Source: Bacteroidales bacterium (GTDB taxonomy: Bacteria; Bacteroidota; Bacteroidia; Bacteroidales; Muribaculaceae). Taken from it: DNA of 64,000 nucleotides. Below the pieces are notes generated by a model. It was not told the origin of the DNA. It made no database searches and was given only the letters and a program-made list of their open reading frames with translations. Position 1 is the stretch's first letter. Every line of letters starts with the position of its first letter. Of the stretch, positions 45,170 through 52,726 are shown piece by piece. Where the stretch lies: positions 1 through 64,000 of the forward strand of contig JAAVFP010000018.1 of assembly GCA_014800735.1 (NCBI GenBank). Direction: 5' to 3'. A program made the position numbers and the translations under genes.

Positions 45170-45933
45170 AAGCAATCGTTTTTGCTGCCGGAGTTGGTTC
45201 GCGGATGAAACCGTGGACCGACTCTCACCCCAAAGCGCTCGCTCCCATTGGTGGAGTGCCCATGCTTCAGCTGGTGCTTGAAAAGCTGAAAGCTGCCGGC
45301 GCTGATGGTGTTGTGGTGAACGTGCATCACTTCCCTGAGCAAATCAGGGAATTTCTGGCCGAGAACCGAAATTTCGGGCTCGACATCGAAATCAGCGACG
45401 AATCCGACCGCTTGCTGGAAACCGGTGGTGCTCTTGCAAAAATTTTCCGTGAGAGCAGAATCATACGCGAAGCTTCGGACGCAGAGGCCATCGTGGTGCA
45501 CAATGCCGACATTCTCACCGACTTCCCCGTGCAGGAACTCGTTTCCAAGCTCAACGATAACGAAGCTGCTCTGCTCATCGACCCGCAGCGCGACAGCACC
45601 CGCCGTTTTCTGTTCAACGCCCACTGGCGCCTTGCGGGCTGGACCAACCTCACCAATGGTGCAGTTCGCCCCGAGGGATTGAATCCTGCCGGGCTTCAGC
45701 GTGGAGCTTTCGGTGGCGTTCACGCCATGAACAAACGAACATTAGCCGACGTCAGCCGCTACTGCGGAGCTGAGCTAAGACCCTTCAGTATCGTGGATTT
45801 TTACCTCGATATATCCCCCACAAAGCCCGTGAGCGCCTTTGTGCCTGCGCAGCCCTACATGTGGTTCGACATCGGCACAAGTGAAAAGCTCGCCGCTGCC
45901 GAAAAAGCATTTGCTGCAAAGAGCGCAGAATAA
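45166..45933 (+). CDS. murU: N-acetylmuramate-1-phosphate uridylyltransferase (MurU-like)
   Basis: A 255-residue nucleotidyltransferase. It starts MKAIVFAAGVGSRMKPWTD, a Rossmann pyrophosphorylase motif, has HPKALAPIGGVPMLQ, VVNVHHFPEQI, and VHNADILTDFP with the metal-binding Asp. MurU charges MurNAc-1-phosphate with UTP in the peptidoglycan recycling path that bypasses fosfomycin-sensitive steps in Pseudomonas and Bacteroidota-type bacteria. Overlap with the AmgK-RapZ gene is ATGA. Other sugar-1-phosphate uridylyltransferases are the alternative, but the context favours MurU. Confidence 0.82.
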   Translation: MKAIVFAAGVGSRMKPWTDSHPKALAPIGGVPMLQLVLEKLKAAGADGVVVNVHHFPEQIREFLAENRNFGLDIEISDESDRLLETGGALAKIFRESRIIREASDAEAIVVHNADILTDFPVQELVSKLNDNEAALLIDPQRDSTRRFLFNAHWRLAGWTNLTNGAVRPEGLNPAGLQRGAFGGVHAMNKRTLADVSRYCGAELRPFSIVDFYLDISPTKPVSAFVPAQPYMWFDIGTSEKLAAAEKAFAAKSAE

Positions 45934-45967
45934 GGTTTGTGACAATGAATTCCGAACAGAATTTTCT

Positions 45968-46049
45968 AAAAGTTTTCCCAAATTTTTCGTATGTCGTTGT
46001 AAATCAGCGATGCAATTTTGAGTTTAACTCGAAAAGTTTTCCCAAATTA
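45968..46049. repeat. 17-base direct repeat upstream of nrdD
   Basis: AAAAGTTTTCCCAAATT occurs exactly at 45968-45984 and 46033-46049, in the same orientation, 65 bases apart, just upstream of the nrdD promoter. Both may be regulator sites, or the trace of a small duplication. The AT-rich sequence between has no other obvious signal. Confidence 0.5.
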
Positions 46050-46080
46050 AAATTTTAAGAAAATTTTATCGCTCAAAAAT

Positions 46081-46112
46081 TTGTTGAATTTGAAAAGTAT
46101 GCACTATCTTTG
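46081..46112 (+). promoter_or_regulatory. nrdD promoter
   Basis: TTGTTG at 46081-46086 and the -7 element TATCTTTG at 46105-46112, an 18-base spacer. Transcription would begin near 46117-46120. Confidence 0.65.
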
Positions 46113-46118
46113 CAGTGC

Positions 46119-46150
46119 AAAAAGGACGCTCCTGATTGCGTCCTTTTTTT
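46119..46150 (+). terminator. promoter-proximal hairpin with U-tract before nrdD
   Basis: AAAAAGGACGC (46119-46129) pairs with GCGTCCTTTTTTT (46138-46150), loop TCCTGATT: an intrinsic terminator form. It starts within a few bases of the predicted transcription start, so it belongs to the 5' end of the nrdD message; it could equally terminate read-through from murU, 185 bases away. Confidence 0.75.
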
Positions 46151-46201
46151 GTGCAAGTTATATATTTCAACCAATAAAATCTATTATAATTCCATCATAA
46201 A

Positions 46202-48409
46202 ATGATACAGGTAGTTGTCAAGCGCGACGGACGTGTGGTCGGCTATAACGAAGAAAAAATCAAGTCGGCAGTCCGTAAGGCTATGCTCACAACCGAGCTC
46301 GGCGAGGACGAATCGCTCATCCACAAAATCGCCGTGCGCGTCAGTGCCCGTGGCTCCGAGCGCATGACAGTCGAGGAAATTCAGGACATGGTGGAACTGG
46401 AACTCATGGACAGCCCCCGCAAGGAAGTGGCCAAGCGTTACATTGCTTATCGCGATCAGCGCAACATTGCCCGCAAGGCAAAGACCCGCGATATGTTCCA
46501 TGAAATCATCGAGGCCAAGAACAACGACATCACCCGCGAGAATGCGAACATGAACACCGATTCTCCCGCAGGCATGATGATGAAGTTTGCCTCCGAAACA
46601 ACCAAGCCTTTCGTGGATGACTATCTGCTCACCCCCGAAGCCCGCGACGCAGTGCGCAACAATTACCTGCACATTCACGACAAGGATTATTACCCCACAA
46701 AGAGCCTTACCTGCGTTCAGCATCCGCTGGACAATATCCTGTCCTACGGTTTCATTGCCGGTCATGGCGAATCGCGCCCGGCAAAGCGCATCGAAACGGC
46801 CAGCACCATCGCTTGCATCTCGCTTGAAACCGCACAGAACGAAATGCACGGCGGCCAGGCAATCCCGGCCTTCGATTTCTATCTTGCTCCCTTTGTGCGC
46901 ACCACTTTCAAGGAGGAGGTGAAGCACATCGAAGCACTCACGGGCGAGGACCTCTCGGATATTAAAGAACGTGAATTCAAGGATTACGAAACCCGTAGCC
47001 TCGAAGGCCTCGAAGGTCACGACCGCCTGTGCCAACACGCTATGAACCGCACCGTGAGCCGTGTGCATCAGGCCATGGAAGCGTTCATTCACAACATGAA
47101 CACTATCCACAGCCGGGGTGGCAATCAGGTGGTTTTCAGTTCAATCAATTATGGCACTGACACTTCGGCCGAGGGCCGCTGCATCATCCGTGAGCTGCTC
47201 AATTCAACCTACGAGGGTGTAGGCAACGGTGCCACCGCCATCTTCCCTATCCAGATCTGGAAGAAAAAACGCGGTGTGAGCTACCTGCCAGAGGATCCCA
47301 ACTACGACCTCTACCGTTTGGCCTGCAAGGTGACCGCCCGCCGCTTCTTCCCTAACTTCGTGAACCTGGATGCCACCTTTAACCAACACGAAAAGTGGCG
47401 TGCCGATGACCCGAAGCGCTATCTCTACGAAGTAGCCACCATGGGCTGTCGTACCCGTGTGTTCGAGAATCGCTATGGCGAGAAAACTTCCATCGGTCGC
47501 GGCAACCTGTCGTTCTCCACTATCAATCTTCCGCGCCTGGCGCTTGAATGTCGTTCGCTTCAGGACCGCGACGAACGTATAGCCCTATTCTTCACTAAAC
47601 TCGACAACGTTCTGGAAATCACAGCTCGCCAGCTCAACGACCGCTTCAATTTCCAGAAAACAGCCCTGGCCAAGCAGTTCCCCCTGCTCATGTCCAAACT
47701 GTGGAACGGCGGTAGCACCCTTAACCCCGAGGATACCATCGAGCCTGTAATCAATCAAGGCACTTTGGGCATCGGCTTCATCGGTTTGGCCGAATGTCTG
47801 ATTGCACTTGTAGGCAAGCACCACGGCGAGAGCGAGGAAGCTCAAGCGCTCGGTCTGAAAATTGTGAGCCGGATGCGCTCGCGCGTCAATGAATTCTGCG
47901 AACGCTATCAGCACAACTTCTCGGTGCTCGCCACTCCGGCCGAAGGACTCTCGGGCAAGTTCACCGCCAAGGACCGCAAGAGCTTCGGCCTGGTTCCCGG
48001 CGTGACTGACAAGATTTATTACACCAACTCCAACCACGTGCCGGTGTACTACCACTGCTCTCCCCGCCACAAAGCCGAAGTGGAGGCTCCTTATCACCCC
48101 CTGACCGGAGGCGGCCATATCTTCTATGTTGAAATCGATGGCGATGCCACTCACAATCCTGAAGCAATATCGGCTATCGTGGACCTGATGGACGAATACA
48201 ATATTGGCTATGGCTCGGTGAACCACAACCGCAACCGCTGCATGCACTGCGGCTACGAGGATGCCAGCGCCGAACTGCACGAATGTCCCAAGTGCGGCAG
48301 CCGCGCTATTGACCGGCTTCAGCGAATCACAGGCTACCTGGTGGGTACAACCGACCGATGGAACAACGCTAAACTCGCCGAGCTCAACGACCGTATCGTT
48401 CATGAATAA
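46202..48409 (+). CDS. nrdD: anaerobic ribonucleoside-triphosphate reductase
   Basis: 735 residues. An ATP-cone at residues 1-95 (VVVKRDGRVVGYNEEKIKSA) senses dATP/ATP. Central barrel residues include CVQHPLDNILSYGF and GNLSFSTINLPRLALE. The C-terminus has four zinc cysteines (CMHCGYEDAS...CPKCGS) and the glycyl-radical loop RITGYLVGTTDRWNNAK. It reduces NTPs to dNTPs with formate as reductant in most class III enzymes. It works with NrdG, which overlaps by 8 bases. Confidence 0.96.
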   Translation: MIQVVVKRDGRVVGYNEEKIKSAVRKAMLTTELGEDESLIHKIAVRVSARGSERMTVEEIQDMVELELMDSPRKEVAKRYIAYRDQRNIARKAKTRDMFHEIIEAKNNDITRENANMNTDSPAGMMMKFASETTKPFVDDYLLTPEARDAVRNNYLHIHDKDYYPTKSLTCVQHPLDNILSYGFIAGHGESRPAKRIETASTIACISLETAQNEMHGGQAIPAFDFYLAPFVRTTFKEEVKHIEALTGEDLSDIKEREFKDYETRSLEGLEGHDRLCQHAMNRTVSRVHQAMEAFIHNMNTIHSRGGNQVVFSSINYGTDTSAEGRCIIRELLNSTYEGVGNGATAIFPIQIWKKKRGVSYLPEDPNYDLYRLACKVTARRFFPNFVNLDATFNQHEKWRADDPKRYLYEVATMGCRTRVFENRYGEKTSIGRGNLSFSTINLPRLALECRSLQDRDERIALFFTKLDNVLEITARQLNDRFNFQKTALAKQFPLLMSKLWNGGSTLNPEDTIEPVINQGTLGIGFIGLAECLIALVGKHHGESEEAQALGLKIVSRMRSRVNEFCERYQHNFSVLATPAEGLSGKFTAKDRKSFGLVPGVTDKIYYTNSNHVPVYYHCSPRHKAEVEAPYHPLTGGGHIFYVEIDGDATHNPEAISAIVDLMDEYNIGYGSVNHNRNRCMHCGYEDASAELHECPKCGSRAIDRLQRITGYLVGTTDRWNNAKLAELNDRIVHE

Positions 48410-48890
48410 TCATAAAATGCGCATACTCCGGATTGTCGAGGGTACTTCCGTCGACGGTCCGGGGCTTCGCACGTCCATCTACTTCGCCGGATGTCGTCAC
48501 GCCTGCCCCGGGTGCCACAATCAGCAGTCGTGGGATTTTGCAGGAGGACAGGATTACACAGTGGAAGATGTAATGAAAATCGTGAGGTACAACGGTTTTC
48601 CTGTCACATTTTCAGGGGGCGACCCAATGTATCAGGCCGAAGCTATCCTACCCCTTGCTCGGCAACTGCATGCCGAAGGCTTTGGTATCTGGTGCTACAC
48701 GGGCTTCACGCTCGACGAACTGCTTGCGGACGGCGATGAAAATCAGCGGGCCGTCCTCAAGCTTCTTGACGTGCTTGTGGACGGCCCGTTTGTGCAATCG
48801 CTCCGCGACACCGACCTGCGCTTTCGTGGTTCGTCCAATCAGCGCCTGATTGATGTCCGCACCCCTGATTTCAAGGAATGGGCGGATTGA
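48402..48890 (+). CDS. nrdG: anaerobic ribonucleotide reductase activating protein
   Basis: 162 residues from ATG 48402 (MNNHKMRILRIVEG), overlapping the nrdD stop; ATG 48417 is an alternative. The radical-SAM cluster is CRHACPGC (CX3CX2C) near residues 32-39, with VDGPGLRTSIYFAG before it and TFSGGDPMYQ after it. It makes the glycyl radical on NrdD. An extended frame upstream within nrdD is not needed. Confidence 0.94.
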   Translation: MNNHKMRILRIVEGTSVDGPGLRTSIYFAGCRHACPGCHNQQSWDFAGGQDYTVEDVMKIVRYNGFPVTFSGGDPMYQAEAILPLARQLHAEGFGIWCYTGFTLDELLADGDENQRAVLKLLDVLVDGPFVQSLRDTDLRFRGSSNQRLIDVRTPDFKEWAD

Positions 48891-48893
48891 GGT

Positions 48894-49691
48894 TTATTTC
48901 TTGATATTCAGAAGTCGGAGGTTGTCAAGAACGGTATTCTGCCCCACTTGCTGAAGAAATTCGGCTTCGACCGGAGCCAACCCGGCATTGAAATCCGTCT
49001 GGAAATGGCGGGGGAACATCGTTGCGTAGATTGTTACCGCGTTGAGGTAAGTTCCGGCCACAGCGGGGTGGAACGTATCCTGATTATAAAGGATAATATC
49101 GGGGCGCTCTTCCCGAACCTCGGCCCATGCCATGCCTACAGGAGCACAGATGGCATTGTTCTGGTAGGTCATTTCAAGATACGAAGTTTTCAGTCGCTCC
49201 TGCATCCCCTCGAAAGTGTCGCAAAGAGGATAGCCCTCGCGCGGACGTATATTTCCGTATTTGTGTCCCCAAGTCATGTAGAAAACCACTTTGACGTCGG
49301 GGGTTCCGGCGTGGGCAAGGCTGTCAATAGTGTGAGCGTAGGGATACACCTCGCGCCTCACATAGTCGGTGTCGTAGGCAGGCAGCGAGCTGTTCTCCTG
49401 CACCACCACATAGTCCCAGCCACCCTTTTTGAGCAGTTCGCCCAAACGGGGATTTTCAAGGTGTCCCTTCAGTCGCTCTCCGCCTTTTAGCACCTCGGTG
49501 TAAGCCATTTTCACGCCGTTTGTCTTGGCAATGTTCTGCACCATCGCCGGGAGATCGTTGAAGAAAGTGTAGCTGTTACCAATCCAGAGCACGCGCACGG
49601 AATCGCCCTCATTAGCCGCCGCGCGGCCTGCAAAAGCCGTCATAAGCATTAAAGCTGCGGCAAAAAAACGAATGATGTAATCTCTTTTCAT
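48894..49691 (-). CDS. SGNH-type hydrolase, DUF4886
   Basis: A 265-residue protein with a signal peptide (about 1-27). It has the SGNH block I-like WIGNSYTFFNDLP near 35-47, VVVQENSSLP near 96, and a final D-x-x-H-P pair in NQDTFHPAVAGTYL near 211-224, the layout of DUF4886 lipase-like enzymes in Bacteroidota. It is exported, probably removing acyl or acetyl groups from glycans or lipids. It stands 3 bases from the nrdG stop in opposite orientation. Confidence 0.75.
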   Translation of the reverse strand: MKRDYIIRFFAAALMLMTAFAGRAAANEGDSVRVLWIGNSYTFFNDLPAMVQNIAKTNGVKMAYTEVLKGGERLKGHLENPRLGELLKKGGWDYVVVQENSSLPAYDTDYVRREVYPYAHTIDSLAHAGTPDVKVVFYMTWGHKYGNIRPREGYPLCDTFEGMQERLKTSYLEMTYQNNAICAPVGMAWAEVREERPDIILYNQDTFHPAVAGTYLNAVTIYATMFPRHFQTDFNAGLAPVEAEFLQQVGQNTVLDNLRLLNIKK

Positions 49692-49714
49692 TGTTACTTA
49701 AGGTTATACATCGG

Positions 49715-49743
49715 CAAAGTTAATAAAAAATCAAGAATCACAA
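49715..49743 (-). promoter_or_regulatory. promoter of the DUF4886 gene
   Basis: On the minus strand TTG (49743-49741) and TAACTTTG (49722-49715), spacer 18 bases, 23 bases before the ATG. Confidence 0.6.
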
Positions 49744-49774
49744 CTCTCAACCGCACAAAAAAACGTAACAAGGC

Positions 49775-49805
49775 TTTGCACGTACAAAAAAAATCACTAA
49801 ATTTG
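49775..49805 (+). promoter_or_regulatory. tRNA-Thr promoter
   Basis: TTTG at 49775-49778 and TAAATTTG at 49798-49805, spacer 19 bases, with the tRNA starting 18 bases further on. Confidence 0.7.
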
Positions 49806-49823
49806 CACTCACAAAAATCAAAT

Positions 49824-49896
49824 GCCGCAATAGCTCAGTTGGTAGAGCATTTCATTCGTAACGAAAAGGTCGTGGGTTCGAGTCCCACTCGCGGCT
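49824..49896 (+). tRNA. tRNA-Thr (anticodon CGU)
   Basis: A 73-base cloverleaf: acceptor GCCGCAA / TCGCGGC, D-arm TAGCTCAGTTGGTAGAGCA, anticodon loop TTCGTAA with CGT, T-arm GTGGG-TTCGAGT-CCCAC. CCA is not encoded. Two A·C pairs (positions 6-67 and 31-39) break the helices, both with the unexpected C on the 3' half. A terminator follows directly, and an integrase lies 247 bases downstream, so the 3' end is the likely attachment site of the element to the right. Confidence 0.93.
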
Positions 49897-49900
49897 CCTG

Positions 49901-49928
49901 AAGGGAGATGGAAATATCTCCCTTTTTC
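49901..49928 (+). terminator. terminator after tRNA-Thr
   Basis: AAGGGAGAT (49901-49909) pairs perfectly with ATCTCCCTT (49916-49924), then T-rich sequence. Confidence 0.85.
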
Positions 49929-50042
49929 TTTTAATAGTCAAGCACTTACGCTGTCAACCAACACTTTACATTTTCCTGGAGGGGCCCTGAAATAGGGCAA
50001 TTTCTTCCGCTTTTTGTCCGCTGATTTCCGAAATATTCGGGG

Positions 50043-50100
50043 TCGGGGTTACTCGGGGTTACTATTTTTTTACCCCATTTTTGCCAATTGGTAACCCCGA
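50043..50100. repeat. 10-base repeats before the integrase gene
   Basis: TCGGGGTTAC occurs twice in tandem (50043-50052, 50053-50062) and once inverted (GTAACCCCGA, 50091-50100), 43-100 bases before the integrase ATG. Candidate arm-type sites for the integrase or operator for an element repressor. A hairpin GCCCT/AGGGC (49984-49998) lies further upstream; the rest of 49929-50142 is featureless. Confidence 0.5.
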
Positions 50101-50142
50101 TTTAAAATCATTGATTTTGCTCAATATTGTAAAGTAAAAATA

Positions 50143-51252
50143 ATGGAAACAGATGTAAAGGTAAGACTGGTGTATAACCGAAAAAAGAATGCAACTCTTA
50201 GAACTGCCCCGGTGCCAAAAACGGGGGTGGTAGAAATTGTGGTGTCCGAAGGACGTAAGCGTCGACTGACTTCTACGGGTATAAAGCTATATCTGGACCA
50301 ATGGAAGGATGGCATGGTGGTGAATCACGTTGATGCTGCTGATATGAATATAAAGCTCCGCAGGCTCTACGAGGAGGCTGTGCAGTCGGTGAACGATATG
50401 GGCCTGGCTGCTGTGGCCGACGCTCAGATGGGCAAGAAGGATTTCTGCGACTGGATGCAGGAGCAGATTGAGGACCGTACGGATATTGCCGAGATAACAC
50501 GAAGCGCTCATTTACGCACGGTGGCGTATCTGAGGGAGTCGGGCCTGTTCCGCCGTTTCTCGGACCTGACGGAGCGTAATATCACGCTATGGGACCAGCA
50601 GCTGAAGAAACGCCTGAATAAGCAGTCGGCCGTTCATGGCTACCACAAGCGCTTAAAGACGTACATTTCGCGTGCGATGCATCTGGGCCTGCTGAAGGAG
50701 AGCCCGTACAGGTTTGTGCGTGTTCCCAAGGGCAAGAGTGATGGCATTAAGTATCTGACGCCGGAGGAGCGCGACCGTGTGGAGGCGCTGGAGCTGACGG
50801 GCACGTTGGCTGTGGTGAGGGATATGTTTATCTTTGCGTGTTATACGGGGCTTGCGTACTGCGACCTGGTGAGGGTGAAGGATTGCGTGGTGCAGGAGCG
50901 CGGGGCGTGGATAATAGACAGTAGCCGGCTTAAGACGAATGTGCGCTACAAGCTGAAGGTGTTGCCGAAGGCGTTGGAGATTTTGGAGCGGTACGATTTT
51001 GATCTGAATCTGATGTCGAATCAGAAGTGTAACATGAATCTGAAGGCTATCCAGGCGATGGCGAAGATTCAGACGAACATGAGTATGCACGTGGGGCGCC
51101 ATACGTTCGCTACGTGGGCATTGTCGATGGGTGTACCGCTGCCGGTGGTGTCGAAGATGCTTGCGCATACGAATATTGTCACTACGCAGATTTATGCCAG
51201 GGTGCTTCAAACCGAAGTTGAGAAAGGTTTTGACACACTTATGGGCTGTTGA
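50143..51252 (+). CDS. int: tyrosine recombinase/integrase
   Basis: A 369-residue phage-type integrase. An N-terminal arm-binding region (about 1-85) is followed by a SAM-like core-binding domain (about 110-205) and a catalytic domain (about 220-369). Visible catalytic residues are HVGRHTFATWAL (HxxR, about 316) and the nucleophile in TTQIYARVLQ (about 350), with His in MLAHTN. The usual first Arg of TGLR is absent; the segment reads TGLAYCDLVRVK, as in many Bacteroidota integrases. It probably recombines into the tRNA-Thr 3' end. Confidence 0.92.
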   Translation: METDVKVRLVYNRKKNATLRTAPVPKTGVVEIVVSEGRKRRLTSTGIKLYLDQWKDGMVVNHVDAADMNIKLRRLYEEAVQSVNDMGLAAVADAQMGKKDFCDWMQEQIEDRTDIAEITRSAHLRTVAYLRESGLFRRFSDLTERNITLWDQQLKKRLNKQSAVHGYHKRLKTYISRAMHLGLLKESPYRFVRVPKGKSDGIKYLTPEERDRVEALELTGTLAVVRDMFIFACYTGLAYCDLVRVKDCVVQERGAWIIDSSRLKTNVRYKLKVLPKALEILERYDFDLNLMSNQKCNMNLKAIQAMAKIQTNMSMHVGRHTFATWALSMGVPLPVVSKMLAHTNIVTTQIYARVLQTEVEKGFDTLMGC

Positions 51253-51258
51253 GTAAGC

Positions 51259-51294
51259 GGGCTCCGGATTAGGAATTTCCGGGGCCCGTTTTTT
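51259..51294 (+). terminator. terminator after integrase
   Basis: GGGCTCCGGA (51259-51268) pairs with TCCGGGGCCC (51278-51287) apart from one G·U, then GTTTTTT. Confidence 0.85.
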
Positions 51295-51395
51295 CTTTAC
51301 CTCCATTCTGCCGATTTCATAAAAAGATTGAGATGAGATTTATTTGGTTGTTGATGTCGGAGCGCGTGAGCGCGATGTTCGTTTTCTACATCATC

Positions 51396-51422
51396 AGAAA
51401 ATATCTTCTTTAGATATTTTCT
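51396..51422. other. perfect hairpin in non-coding region
   Basis: AGAAAATATCT-TCTTT-AGATATTTTCT, an 11-base-pair stem. It lies in the 425-base gap 51253-51677, which further contains pyrimidine-rich sequence (51423-51470), GT-rich sequence (51483-51560) and a minus-strand terminator, but no gene I can support. Confidence 0.45.
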
Positions 51423-51564
51423 ACTTCCTTATCCATATCCTTATCCTATTTCCTATTTCCCTATCCATTACGCGCGCACGCGAGTTTACGGTTTGCTTTG
51501 GGTGTGCTTTGATTTTGGTTTCGTTTTGGTTTGCGTGTGCTTTCGGTTTGGTTTTTGGAGGGTG

Positions 51565-51604
51565 CAAAAAAATGGTGTGACTATCCGTCGCGGACGGTCA
51601 CACC
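51565..51604 (-). terminator. minus-strand terminator of the packaging-type gene
   Basis: On the minus strand GGTGTGAC...GTCACACC (51604-51597 with 51581-51574), with an inner CCG/CGG helix, is followed by a run of T (51572-51566), about 75 bases beyond the stop of the gene at 51678. Confidence 0.8.
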
Positions 51605-51677
51605 GGGGGTTGTAAAAATCATCGGTCTATGTAGTTAGGTTTGTTTGCACGGTTCTAAAGTAGACGAAATAGACGGA

Positions 51678-52106
51678 TTAGTCGTCGTCATCGTCGATGC
51701 CGCAGAGGGCGGCCAGGGTGTCCTCGATGGTTCGGGGGCCTACGTTGACTTCCATGTTTATGTCCTGGGATTTCATGCGCGGGGTGTGGAATTCGAGGAT
51801 CTTGAGTTCGGCGGCGACACGCTCGGAGGGGTCGAGTGCGAGCATATCGGCTTCGAAGTCGGACATCTCCAGGGGTATGCCGTCGGCATCGGCCAGGGGA
51901 ATCAGGTCGATTACTTTGCGGATGAGTCCGTCGGGGTCCTGCACGAGGCGCCCTCGTTGGATGAGCCGTGGCTGTCCGCTGACTTGGTCTATTTGCAGGC
52001 GGCGGGAGAAGTATTCGGTTGAGTGGTTGATGAGAATACCTTTTATGGGGTTGTTGCGGTTAGGCGTTCCTTTCTGTCGGCCGCCTGTCTTATATCCTTT
52101 TGCCAT
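51678..52106 (-). CDS. small packaging-type phage protein (terminase small subunit-like)
   Basis: 142 residues from ATG 52106, chosen because MAKGYKTGGRQKGTPNRNNP is the characteristic N-terminus of small phage DNA-packaging proteins; the frame is open upstream without such a match. The middle is acidic and helical (LIRKVIDLIPLADADGIPLE, RVAAELKILEFHTPRMKSQD) and the tail ends in a run of Asp. The basic N-terminus could bind DNA. It is transcribed towards the integrase, against the next genes. The assignment rests on the N-terminal pattern only. Confidence 0.5.
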   Translation of the reverse strand: MAKGYKTGGRQKGTPNRNNPIKGILINHSTEYFSRRLQIDQVSGQPRLIQRGRLVQDPDGLIRKVIDLIPLADADGIPLEMSDFEADMLALDPSERVAAELKILEFHTPRMKSQDINMEVNVGPRTIEDTLAALCGIDDDDD

Positions 52107-52223
52107 GGTGGTGCATTTTTTTGAGGGGGTGACACAACGGTTAAAAGTGGAATACAAAGATAGGGACTTAACTTAGCGGGATAATTTTAAGTATTGTATT
52201 TCATATCATATAACCGCATTATT

Positions 52224-52721
52224 ATGGGACTTTTAGGAGGCATTATCGGAGGCGCAGCAGGAATTGCCGGCAGTATCTTCGGTGGCATCAGCGCGTCGAA
52301 GGCCATGAAGAAGGTGAAGAACAGCCTTAATGAGCAGAAGAGTGCTAACCGTGACTGGTTCGACCAGCGCTATAATGAGGACGCGACGCAGCGGGCCGAT
52401 GCGCAGGCTATACTGACCAAGACGGAGGAAACTATCAAGGCGCGCAACCGTGCTGCCGCGGGCGCTGCTGCGATGATGGGTGGCACGGAGGAGAGTGTGG
52501 CGGCCACGAAGGCGGCCAACTCCCAGGCTCAGGCCGAGGCTGCTGCGCAGATTGCAGTGAACGCAGACCGTCGCAAGGATGCAATCGAGCAGCAGTATCA
52601 GCAGCGTGACGCCCAGTTGCAGAATGCACTCGATAATGTTGAAGTGAATAAGGCTCAGGCGGTGAGCCAGGCTATAGGCGGGGTTGCGTCGGCCGCAGGT
52701 AATATTACCGGTGCATTTTAA
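52224..52721 (+). CDS. Ala/Gly-rich virion-type protein
   Basis: 165 residues from ATG 52224. A glycine-zipper hydrophobic N-terminus (MGLLGGIIGGAAGIAGSIFG), then a long Ala/Gln/Arg/Glu-rich helix (about 30-145) that should form a coiled coil, ending with GGVASAAGNITGAF, another small-residue segment. The layout resembles small internal or ejection proteins of tailed phages (T7 gp14-like) and pilot proteins. I do not recognise a specific family. It starts a plus-strand run; the next gene follows after 5 bases. Confidence 0.55.
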   Translation: MGLLGGIIGGAAGIAGSIFGGISASKAMKKVKNSLNEQKSANRDWFDQRYNEDATQRADAQAILTKTEETIKARNRAAAGAAAMMGGTEESVAATKAANSQAQAEAAAQIAVNADRRKDAIEQQYQQRDAQLQNALDNVEVNKAQAVSQAIGGVASAAGNITGAF

Positions 52722-52726
52722 GTGCG

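Noticed and set aside
48261-48401. Upstream extension of nrdG to 48261
   Set aside because: The extra 47 codons overlap the zinc and glycyl-radical end of nrdD and do not resemble NrdG; ATG 48402 fits family length.
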